A stretch of 12,999 bases of DNA, taken from the NCBI GenBank assembly GCA_937138955.1, contig CAKZPJ010000422.1:1-12999 (forward strand). The letters run 5' to 3'. Origin of the DNA: an uncultured Flammeovirgaceae bacterium. GTDB taxonomy: Bacteria > Bacteroidota > Bacteroidia > Cytophagales > Cyclobacteriaceae. Positions 6,922-12,999 of the stretch are shown one piece after another (the stretch's first letter is position 1; every line of letters starts with the position of its first letter). The translations under genes were made by a program, and so were the position numbers. The notes below the pieces were generated by a model that searched no databases, had not been told where the DNA came from, and worked only from the letters and a program-made list of their open reading frames with translations.

Positions 6922-8412
6922 ATGAACCCACTCAAAAAATTAGCCGGACAAACGGCCCTTTACGGGGTTAGCACAATTCTGGGGCGGGTTCTTAATTATG
7001 CGCTCGTTCCTATTCATACCAGTATATTTCTTGAGTCGCAATACGGAAAGATAAGCGATCTGTACGCCTACGTAGCTTTCTTCAACATACTGTATACCTT
7101 CGGTATGGAGACTGCCTACTTTCGCTTCGCCTCTCAAAAGAAATATCAGTCTGATCAAACCGCCATCTACCGATCGGCACTCACCTGGGTTCTATTAATT
7201 AGCTTCGTAGTATCTGCTTTCTTATTTTGGCAAGCTCCCACTATTGCCCAGTGGTTGGGTTACGCGGAAGATGCCCATATTATTCGCTGGCTAGCCGTCA
7301 TTATGCTGATAGATGCATTTGTGGCTATTCCGTTTGCTCAACTACGGTTAGAGAACAAAGCTCGCTGGTTTGTCATTACTAAACTTTCTAACCTTGGTTT
7401 GCAGGTAGGTCTTCAACTATTTTTCTTGTTGTTGCTTCCTCAACTTATGAACCCTTCGGCCTGGTTTGCTAGTGAAGAAGGGGCGATTAGCGTAAGTTTT
7501 GTATTTCTGGCGAACTTGATCGCTAGTCTAGCTACCCCATTTTTACTTTGGCCTTGGTTAGCTAAATTTCGGCCGATCTGGGATCGCAGATTTATCAAAC
7601 CTATGCTTACCTACGCTATCCCAATTCTGCTGATGGGTTTGGCAGGTATGATTAACGAGCGAATTGATATTATTTTGTTTGCTGACTTGCTCCCAGAAAA
7701 TTTCTACCCAGACAAAACTCCCCAGCAGGCTTTAGGTACGTACGGGGCTAGTGTGAAGTTAAGCATCTTTATGCTACTGGCGGTGCAGGCGTTTCGCTAC
7801 GCGGGTGAACCTTTCTTTTTTTCAGGAGCTGAAGATAAAAATGCCCCTTCGCTCTTTGCTCAGGTAATGCACTATTTTACTGTCTTTAGCATCCTTATCC
7901 TGGTGGCGGTGAGTATCAATGTAGAGCTTATCGGATTTATTTTTCTGCGTAGTGAAGGCTTTCGGGATGCGCTCTACGTGGTTCCGTTTCTGCTATTTGG
8001 GAAATTACTGTACGGTATTTATATCAACCTTTCGGTCTGGTTCAAAATCACCGACCGTACTATTTTCGGAACAATCATTGCCGGGGCGGGTGCTGTAGTT
8101 ACTTTAGTGGTTAATATTTTGCTAATCCCAGTATTGGGCTACTTAGGTTGTGCCGTAGCCAGTATTTCGTGCTATTTCGTGATGTGCATAGTTTGCTACT
8201 ATTACGGGCGTAAGCATTATCCCATCCCTTATTTCTTTGGCCCATCAATCGTTTACCTAATTGCTGGCATCGGCTTGATTTATCTGTCATTTGCCGTAGA
8301 TTTACCGTCGGTTCTCTGGAAAAACGGTCTCAATATTGGGTTAACCCTATTATTTGCGCTAATCGTTTTTTTGCGGGAAAAGAAAAACTTACAGATCTAC
8401 AGTAAAGCCTAA
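6922..8412 (+). CDS. Polysaccharide biosynthesis flippase (MATE/MOP superfamily, Wzx-like)
   Basis: A 496-residue integral inner-membrane protein with about 14 hydrophobic segments (roughly at 9-36, 47-69, 87-114, 121-144, 158-175, 188-213, then eight more to about 490), the topology of MOP-superfamily lipid-linked oligosaccharide flippases such as Wzx and MurJ. The start ([21 protein letters not shown]) and the segment [25 protein letters not shown] follow the usual pattern of the first two helices in Bacteroidota 'polysaccharide biosynthesis' proteins. It would move a lipid-linked glycan from the cytoplasmic to the periplasmic face of the membrane. The substrate is unknown, and a lipid II (MurJ) role cannot be excluded. 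It ends 2 nt before the dUTPase start, so the two form an operon. No promoter was found in the 75-nt gap upstream, which may mean read-through from the hydratase gene. Confidence 0.88.
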   Translation: MNPLKKLAGQTALYGVSTILGRVLNYALVPIHTSIFLESQYGKISDLYAYVAFFNILYTFGMETAYFRFASQKKYQSDQTAIYRSALTWVLLISFVVSAFLFWQAPTIAQWLGYAEDAHIIRWLAVIMLIDAFVAIPFAQLRLENKARWFVITKLSNLGLQVGLQLFFLLLLPQLMNPSAWFASEEGAISVSFVFLANLIASLATPFLLWPWLAKFRPIWDRRFIKPMLTYAIPILLMGLAGMINERIDIILFADLLPENFYPDKTPQQALGTYGASVKLSIFMLLAVQAFRYAGEPFFFSGAEDKNAPSLFAQVMHYFTVFSILILVAVSINVELIGFIFLRSEGFRDALYVVPFLLFGKLLYGIYINLSVWFKITDRTIFGTIIAGAGAVVTLVVNILLIPVLGYLGCAVASISCYFVMCIVCYYYGRKHYPIPYFFGPSIVYLIAGIGLIYLSFAVDLPSVLWKNGLNIGLTLLFALIVFLREKKNLQIYSKA

Positions 8413-8414
8413 CC

Positions 8415-8873
8415 ATGATTCAAGTAAAAATTGTTAATAAATCCGAACACCCACTACCGGCTTACCAAACTGAGCACGCGGCGGGTATGGATGTACACGC
8501 CGCCATCGATACTCCCATCACACTACAGTCATTAGAAAGAGCCTTGATTAGCACCGGGTTTTTTATAGAGCTTCCAGAGGGTTACGAAGCTCAGGTTCGC
8601 CCCCGTAGCGGGTTAGCCTATAAACACGGACTCACCGTACTGAACAGTCCGGGTACTATTGATGCTGACTATCGGGGTGAAGTAAAAGTATTATTGGTGA
8701 ATTTATCCAATGAGGAGTACACTGTACAGCCTGGCGAACGAATTGCTCAGATAGTAGTAGCTAAACACGAACAAATTGATTGGCAGACAGTAGAGTCACT
8801 CAGCGAAACTACTCGCGGAGCCGGCGGCTACGGAAGCACTGGAAAGCAATCGGGAGTGATTGATGATATTTGA
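8415..8873 (+). CDS. dut: Deoxyuridine 5'-triphosphate nucleotidohydrolase (dUTPase)
   Basis: A 152-residue homotrimeric dUTPase, which hydrolyses dUTP to dUMP and pyrophosphate, supplies dUMP for thymidylate synthesis and keeps uracil out of DNA. All five conserved motifs are in order: 1, AGMDVHA (23-29); 2, RPRSGLA (62-68); 3, [10 protein letters not shown] (80-89) with the water-activating Asp83 and the sugar-discriminating Tyr86; 4, GERIAQIV (107-114); 5, [10 protein letters not shown] (134-143). Motif 5 has Tyr139 where Phe is commoner, a conservative change in the residue that stacks on uracil. The last nine residues after motif 5 are a short unremarkable tail. It starts 2 nt after the flippase stop and is therefore co-transcribed with it, an unusual partner for a nucleotide-pool enzyme but one that I remember as recurrent in Bacteroidota. 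Confidence 0.96.
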   Translation: MIQVKIVNKSEHPLPAYQTEHAAGMDVHAAIDTPITLQSLERALISTGFFIELPEGYEAQVRPRSGLAYKHGLTVLNSPGTIDADYRGEVKVLLVNLSNEEYTVQPGERIAQIVVAKHEQIDWQTVESLSETTRGAGGYGSTGKQSGVIDDI

Positions 8874-8878
8874 TTAGT

Positions 8879-8900
8879 CATTGCTCATTAATCATCATTG
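8879..8900. repeat. Copy of the TAATCATCATT intergenic word
   Basis: CATTGCTCATTAATCATCATTG, directly after the dUTPase stop, shares TAATCATCATT with the right arm of the dyad at 4289-4299. The flanking TCATT words are also similar. It may belong to a low-complexity intergenic repeat family of this genome. Confidence 0.35.
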
Positions 8901-8964
8901 TAAAGTGTACTAAATCGCCTTTTTTCAGTTTTTTTAGATGGATGCGGGGTAGTACCTTCCAGTT

Positions 8965-9000
8965 AAGTAGTTTGTTCAACCTCCGTAGCTACTACTTTTT
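8965..9000 (+). terminator. Possible intrinsic terminator after dut
   Basis: AAGTAGT (8965-8971) pairs with ACTACTT (8991-8997) over a 19-nt loop, and the right arm runs into five T residues (8996-9000). It lies about 90 nt after the dut stop and would end the flippase-dut transcript. The stem is AT-rich, the loop is long and contains its own small palindrome (GTAGCTAC), so the call is weak. The rest of the gap from 8874 to 9193 holds a few T-runs but no gene that I can support. Confidence 0.35.
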
Positions 9001-9088
9001 ACCGCAAACGAGTAATTTCGTTTCGCTGAAATTGCGTTCTTCCTAGTTAAGCACCGGAGGTTATAACTCAGTAGTGGAAAATATGCAC

Positions 9089-9096
9089 TAATTTTG
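9089..9096 (+). promoter_or_regulatory. Candidate -7 box TAATTTTG before the TPR gene
   Basis: TAATTTTG fits the TAnnTTTG consensus. No TTTG is found about 19 nt upstream, so only half of a promoter is visible. A transcript from here would carry a leader of roughly 90 nt that includes the palindrome at 9165-9180. Confidence 0.4.
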
Positions 9097-9164
9097 TTTA
9101 TACTACTGTTGGGAGCATAATCGTTGCTAGTACGTGGAAAAGTTTTTAATTTAATGAGCCTGCG

Positions 9165-9180
9165 CTAACCAATTGGTTAG
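9165..9180. promoter_or_regulatory. Perfect 16-bp palindrome just upstream of the TPR gene
   Basis: CTAACCAATTGGTTAG is its own reverse complement with no spacer. It ends 13 nt before the ATG at 9194. This is the form and size of an operator for a dimeric helix-turn-helix regulator. Because it is so close to the start codon it could alternatively act in the mRNA, but with no loop a hairpin would be poor, so a DNA site is more likely. No regulator gene is nearby. Confidence 0.45.
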
Positions 9181-9193
9181 AGAATTTTGTAGC

Positions 9194-10915
9194 ATGAAGA
9201 TATCTAATTTTGTAAAGCAAAGTATTGGAGTAAGCTTGGTATTGATCTTGCTGGTGACAGCCAACAGTTTTGGGCAAAAAAATAAGAAAGAAGATAAAGC
9301 AGAGCGAAAAATTCGCGAAGCAACTTACTACTTCACCGAGGGTGCTAAATACTATATTCTTGAAGATTTTGAAAAATCACTAGCCTTATTCGAGAAATCG
9401 CTAGAAAGTGATCCAAATAATGCTGCAGCTCACTTTAAAATTGCCTCTATTCTATCGCGACAAGGAGTACTGGATGATGCCTTGGTTCACGCTAATCAAG
9501 CTCTTGAAATAGATCCCGACAACAAGTACTATTATCTTACCAAAGCCGAAGTCTTAACCCAACAGTCAGATTTTGCGGGCGCCGCGCTGGTTTATGAAAC
9601 CATGATTGACCGCCTGGATAAAACGGACGATTATTTGTTTGACCTAGCGGCACTCTACTTATACCAGCAGGAGTTTGACCAATCCATCGAAACCTACAAC
9701 CGGATTGAACAGAAATACGGAATTTTACCGGAAGTAACCACCGCCAAGCAGCGCATATACTTACAACAAAATAATCTGGAAAAAGCAATAGCCGAGGGCG
9801 AACAGCTTATTGAAACCTTCCCGGGCGAGGGTGACTACGTGATTGGGCTTGCCGAGATGTTTATTTCCAATGGGAAAGACCAGGATGCCATTCCTTATCT
9901 AAAAGAGTTGCTTGAAGTATCGCCTGATAATCCGGAAGCCGAGCTACTATTGGCTAAAATTTATCAGAACCAAGGTGATGATACCGAAGCTGAGAAGCAT
10001 ATGAGTTCGGCATTTACCAACCCCAAACTGAACCTGAAGCTGAAGCTGGAATTGGTGGCTAAGTATATCCGAGAATTACCCGATAATCAGCAGCTTGTGG
10101 GTACGTTGACTGATAAAATTCTTGAGTCGCACCCCGATGAGGCCGAAGCCTACATTATCAAAGGCGATTTTTTGAATGCTATCGACAGTGCCCGTCAGGC
10201 GCGTGATTACTACTTACGGTCTATTCAGTACGATGATACTAATTTTGATGTTTGGCAAAACCTGCTGACTATTGAATTTCAGACGCTGCAAGAAACCGAT
10301 AGTGTAGTAAAGCACTCGGAACATGCACTAGAGCTATTTCCTAATCAAGCTATTGTCTACTTTTACAACGGGGCGGCCCATGCGGCTCTGCAAAATTACG
10401 ATGAAGCGGCTTACTCGCTAGATCAAGCCCGACGATTATCCAATAACACTGAGCTTACTGTTTATTGTAATATCTACCTAGGCGATGTTTACAATGGTTT
10501 GGAACAGTACGAAAAATCGAGCGAAGCTTATGAAGCAGTACTAAAAGCTGACCCTAGCAACGATTACGTATTAAATAATTACAGTTACTTTCTGGCTTTG
10601 CGTCAGGAAAAATTGCCCTATGCTAAACAACTTTCTGCCCGTCTGCTTGAACTAAATCCGAATAATGCTAATTATTTGGATACCCACGGTTGGGTTTTAT
10701 ACATGCTAGGCGAGTATGAGCAAGCTAAAAAGTATATTGAACAAGCAATAGCGCAAGGGGCTAGCAGTGGCGAAGTGGTAGAGCACTATGGAGATATACT
10801 TTTTAAATTGGGTGAAGTAGACCAAGCTGTGCAGCAGTGGATGAAAGCCAAAGGAATGGATGATACTTCCGAACTTATCGATAAAAAAATTGCTGACCGA
10901 AAACTATACGAATAA
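9194..10915 (+). CDS. Secreted tetratricopeptide repeat (TPR) protein
   Basis: A 573-residue exported protein. I place the start at the ATG at 9194, not at the TTG at 9173 that extends the frame. From 9194 the protein begins with a normal Sec signal peptide: MKISNFVKQ, a hydrophobic core (about 11-22) and probable cleavage at SFG|Q, before Q28. The remainder is almost entirely TPR-type helical pairs, perhaps ten to twelve, for example 45-78 ending in ESDPNN, the following one ending in EIDPDN, and the last two containing HGWVLYMLGEYEQAKKYIEQA and HYGDILFKLGEVDQAVQQW. TPRs act as scaffolds for other proteins, so it probably assembles an envelope complex in the periplasm. A DUF4292 lipoprotein and an EnvC-like protein follow closely on the same strand and are the obvious partners. 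No catalytic domain was seen. The exact role is unknown. Confidence 0.88.
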   Translation: MKISNFVKQSIGVSLVLILLVTANSFGQKNKKEDKAERKIREATYYFTEGAKYYILEDFEKSLALFEKSLESDPNNAAAHFKIASILSRQGVLDDALVHANQALEIDPDNKYYYLTKAEVLTQQSDFAGAALVYETMIDRLDKTDDYLFDLAALYLYQQEFDQSIETYNRIEQKYGILPEVTTAKQRIYLQQNNLEKAIAEGEQLIETFPGEGDYVIGLAEMFISNGKDQDAIPYLKELLEVSPDNPEAELLLAKIYQNQGDDTEAEKHMSSAFTNPKLNLKLKLELVAKYIRELPDNQQLVGTLTDKILESHPDEAEAYIIKGDFLNAIDSARQARDYYLRSIQYDDTNFDVWQNLLTIEFQTLQETDSVVKHSEHALELFPNQAIVYFYNGAAHAALQNYDEAAYSLDQARRLSNNTELTVYCNIYLGDVYNGLEQYEKSSEAYEAVLKADPSNDYVLNNYSYFLALRQEKLPYAKQLSARLLELNPNNANYLDTHGWVLYMLGEYEQAKKYIEQAIAQGASSGEVVEHYGDILFKLGEVDQAVQQWMKAKGMDDTSELIDKKIADRKLYE

Positions 10916-10943
10916 CCTCACCCAAGTACTCCCGATTGATTCG

Positions 10944-11729
10944 GTGAAGAATTACTTAACCTATCTGCTTACCGGACTTCTTCTTTCGATATTGGCTTCG
11001 GGCTGTAGCAAAAAAGTTGCGGGCGTTGATCGTAGCGGAGTGAAAGCTACTGAACTTAACATTGCTAATGTAGACTTCGAATACCTGACTGCTAGCAGTA
11101 AGATAAGATTTCAGGGTGAAGGGCAGAACGTGAGTGCCACGGCTAACATTCGGATAAAAAAAGATAGTGTCATCTGGATTTCGGTTACTCCTGGCTTCGG
11201 TATTGAAGCGGCTCGCGCCATTATCAATCGCGACTCCTTATCACTTGTCAATAGGCTAGAAAAGGAGTACCGTAGCTACAATTTTCAGGAACTAAGTAAA
11301 AAGTATAATTTTACTATTAGTTACGATCTGCTGCAAGCCATGTTGTTAGGTGATATGCCCCGTTCTATTGTTAATGATGACCAAGTAAAGCAAGAAACAA
11401 ACTACTTTATGGTGCGGCAGATGGAAGGCCCGGTAGTCATCGATAACTTCATCGATCGACAACTGCTAAAAGTAGAGCGAGTGACGATGGTAGAGAGAGA
11501 GGAAAATGGCGCAGGAAGAAGCCGAAAAAACACGCTTAATTTAAAGTATAGTGATTTTAAGCAGTTAGATGAAGAGATATTACCATTTAGTAATTTGGTT
11601 TCTTTGGACTATCGGCAGCGGGGTCAGAAACGCCGTACTCAGATTGATATTAAGCATAAAAAAGTGTCCATTGTTAATGAAGCACTACGCTTTCCATTTT
11701 CAGTTCCCGACAAATACGCTCGTCGCTAA
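10944..11729 (+). CDS. DUF4292 lipoprotein
   Basis: A 261-residue lipoprotein. The frame opens earlier, with an ATG at 10860 inside the TPR gene, but that would place 28 extra residues before the signal sequence. The GTG at 10944 gives a textbook lipoprotein signal, MKNYLTYLLTGLLLSILASGC, with the lipobox LASGC and the acylated Cys at 21, and leaves 28 nt after the TPR stop. The mature part (elements such as VDFEYLTASSKIRFQGEG, WISVTPGFGIEAARAIINRDS, VSLDYRQRG) alternates beta strands in the way of the DUF4292 family known from Bacteroidota. I think this family is related to the LolA/LppX lipid-binding fold, but that is from memory. It should sit in the outer membrane or on the periplasmic side of a membrane. 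Its position between the TPR and EnvC-like genes, with the next gene starting inside it, points to an operon. The function is unknown. Confidence 0.82.
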   Translation: MKNYLTYLLTGLLLSILASGCSKKVAGVDRSGVKATELNIANVDFEYLTASSKIRFQGEGQNVSATANIRIKKDSVIWISVTPGFGIEAARAIINRDSLSLVNRLEKEYRSYNFQELSKKYNFTISYDLLQAMLLGDMPRSIVNDDQVKQETNYFMVRQMEGPVVIDNFIDRQLLKVERVTMVEREENGAGRSRKNTLNLKYSDFKQLDEEILPFSNLVSLDYRQRGQKRRTQIDIKHKKVSIVNEALRFPFSVPDKYARR

Positions 11730-12948
11730 TCTTTTAGGTTCTCGAGGCTTATTATTAGGAATCTGCTTAATTTTCTCAGTGACGGTCGGTTGGGGACAGC
11801 AGTCGCCTGTTTCTCGAACAGAACTAGAGAAAGAAAAAAAGGAAAACCTTCAGCGAATTAAAGAGGCGCAACGTATCCTCTCTGAAACTTCATCGCGTCG
11901 GGAAAGTAGTATTGGGCAACTTAACGCAATTAATGAGCAAATCCAGGCTCGAGAATCGCTCATTCAGTCTATCAGTCAGGAGTTGGAACTGTTAGCTACG
12001 CAGATTAGCGAGCTAGGAGGAGTTATTACCGCCTTAGAAGAAGATTTGGTTAATCTGAAGGATGAATACGCCCATATGGTCTATGCTACTAGCAAAACCA
12101 GTAATAGCTATAACCGGCTCACCTTTTTATTCTCCGCCAAAACTTTCAACCAACTCTTCCGGCGAATTAAATATATGCAGCAGTATTCTCAGGCTCGAAA
12201 GAACCAGGTAAACCAAATTCAAAAGGTTCGAGAAACTCTAATTAATCAGCGAAAAACTGTTGAAAGCAAGCAGTTAGAGCAACAAGTTCTACTGGATCAA
12301 CAGGTGATTGCCAATCAAGATTTGATTGCTCTTAAAACCAAACAGCGCGCCCTGATCCGTGATCTAAGCCAAAAGGAAAAGCAACTACGAAAGGAAGTAG
12401 CAATGCGCCGCAATGATGTACAACGCCTAGAACGCTTAATTGCTAAGCTTATTAAAGAAGAAATAGAGGAAAGTGCCAAAAATAATACTGAGAACGCAAT
12501 AGCACTCAATACATCGAAAGAAGAATTATCTACTTCGTTTGCTAGTAATAAATCTAAATTACTGTGGCCCGTTAACAGCGGATTTATCTCGCAACGTTTT
12601 GGTAACAATCCGCATCCGGTTATGAAGAATATCTTAGTACCTAACGATGGCGTAGATATTCAAACTAATCAAAATGCAAGAGTAAAAGCAGTATTTGATG
12701 GAGTGGTAATTGCCATTACCCCTATTCCTGGCCCCGGAAATAGCAAGGCCATTATTATGCAGCACGGGGAATATTTTACCGTTTATTCTCGCCTGAAAGA
12801 CGTAAACGTTCGTAAAGGTCAGGCAGTACGAGCTGAAGAACCCGTCGGTATGGTCTATACTGATTCCGACGGTATTTCTGCTCTACAATTTCAAATCTGG
12901 CATAATCAACAAAAACTAAACCCCGAACCCTGGTTACAACGGAAGTAG
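11677..12948 (+). CDS. EnvC-like murein hydrolase activator (coiled coil plus degenerate LytM/M23 domain)
   Basis: I choose the ATG at 11677 (423 residues), which overlaps the DUF4292 gene by 53 nt. The frame runs back to 11569, but that part lies wholly inside the upstream gene, and no ATG, GTG or TTG follows 11677 before the hydrophobic stretch. The signal peptide has a long polar n-region (1-24), then a core GLLLGICLIFSV and cleavage near GWG|Q (Q41). Residues about 48-270 are a long coiled coil, followed by the LytM domain (295-423). The zinc site is degenerate: HxGxD reads NDGVD (N323, D327 kept), HLHFEI reads ALQFQI (both His lost, at 402 and 404), and HGxYxxxYxHL has its first His (363) but Arg at the second (372). 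As in E. coli EnvC, it should therefore activate periplasmic amidases that split septal peptidoglycan instead of cutting it. It is the last gene of the block. Confidence 0.88.
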   Translation: MKHYAFHFQFPTNTLVANLLGSRGLLLGICLIFSVTVGWGQQSPVSRTELEKEKKENLQRIKEAQRILSETSSRRESSIGQLNAINEQIQARESLIQSISQELELLATQISELGGVITALEEDLVNLKDEYAHMVYATSKTSNSYNRLTFLFSAKTFNQLFRRIKYMQQYSQARKNQVNQIQKVRETLINQRKTVESKQLEQQVLLDQQVIANQDLIALKTKQRALIRDLSQKEKQLRKEVAMRRNDVQRLERLIAKLIKEEIEESAKNNTENAIALNTSKEELSTSFASNKSKLLWPVNSGFISQRFGNNPHPVMKNILVPNDGVDIQTNQNARVKAVFDGVVIAITPIPGPGNSKAIIMQHGEYFTVYSRLKDVNVRKGQAVRAEEPVGMVYTDSDGISALQFQIWHNQQKLNPEPWLQRK

Positions 12949-12954
12949 TAGTTT

Positions 12955-12999
12955 AGTGTTCAAGTGTTCAAGTGTTCAAGTGTTCAAGTGTTCAAGTGT
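12955..12999. repeat. 8-bp tandem repeat (caagtgtt)n, continuing beyond the window
   Basis: From 12961 the unit CAAGTGTT occurs four times perfectly plus 7 of 8 bases, and AGTGTT at 12955-12960 is a partial first copy. The array begins 7 nt after the last gene's stop and runs off the end. Since 8 is not a multiple of 3 it is noncoding here. It matches the single dispersed copy after engB. Confidence 0.9.

Noticed and set aside
9003..9036. Nested inverted repeats CGCAA/TTGCG and AATTTC/GAAATT as a riboswitch-like fold
   Set aside because: The two pairings compete with each other, the arms are short and no known riboswitch core was recognised.
9173..9193. TTG start adding seven residues to the TPR protein
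   Set aside because: The extension lies partly within the palindrome and spoils the signal peptide n-region; the ATG at 9194 gives a normal one.
12955..12999. Possible CRISPR array
   Set aside because: The repeats are 8 bp, head to tail and without spacers, so this is a simple tandem repeat.

Overview
The window looks like a chromosomal segment of a member of the Bacteroidota, probably of the Cytophagales type. This is inferred from three things. Start codons lack clear Shine-Dalgarno sequences. Three intergenic regions carry TAnnTTTG-type -7 boxes, one of them with a TTTG exactly 19 nt upstream. The gene content includes DUF5606 and DUF4292 families, which I know as Bacteroidota-typical. 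No rRNA or tRNA gene was seen, so the placement below phylum level is a guess.

Layout. (1) Positions 1-1606 are the edge of a surface-polysaccharide region: the C-terminal part of a family 2 glycosyltransferase and a visibly AT-rich sulfotransferase-like gene. (2) Positions 1663-2250 (minus) encode an unrecognised four-helix membrane protein, divergent from a two-gene unit (2333-3564) of a coiled-coil lipoprotein translationally coupled to the ribosome-assembly GTPase EngB/YihA. (3) A DUF5606 protein (3757-4248) has its own promoter-like box and faces a Thermus/Rickettsia-type isocitrate dehydrogenase (4310-5764, minus) across an AT-rich dyad. (4) A divergent intergenic region of about 300 nt contains the best promoter of the window and a leader with two small hairpins, driving a short-chain enoyl-CoA hydratase (6061-6846). 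(5) From 6922 to 12948 runs a same-strand block: a 14-helix polysaccharide flippase, dUTPase (2 nt after it), then after a 320-nt gap a secreted TPR protein, a DUF4292 lipoprotein and an EnvC-like coiled-coil/LytM protein. I remember this gene order as recurrent in Bacteroidota. It reads as an envelope-biogenesis block with a nucleotide-pool housekeeping gene embedded in it.

Points that change an automatic annotation: the TPR gene most likely starts at 9194, the DUF4292 gene at a GTG at 10944, and the M23-like gene at 11677, overlapping DUF4292 by 53 nt. The LytM domain lacks most zinc ligands, so it should be called an amidase activator rather than a peptidase. The window ends inside an 8-bp tandem repeat whose unit also occurs just downstream of engB. 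I found no CRISPR array, insertion sequence, phage gene or clear defence system. The least understood part is the TPR/DUF4292/EnvC-like module with a perfect 16-bp palindrome directly in front of it.
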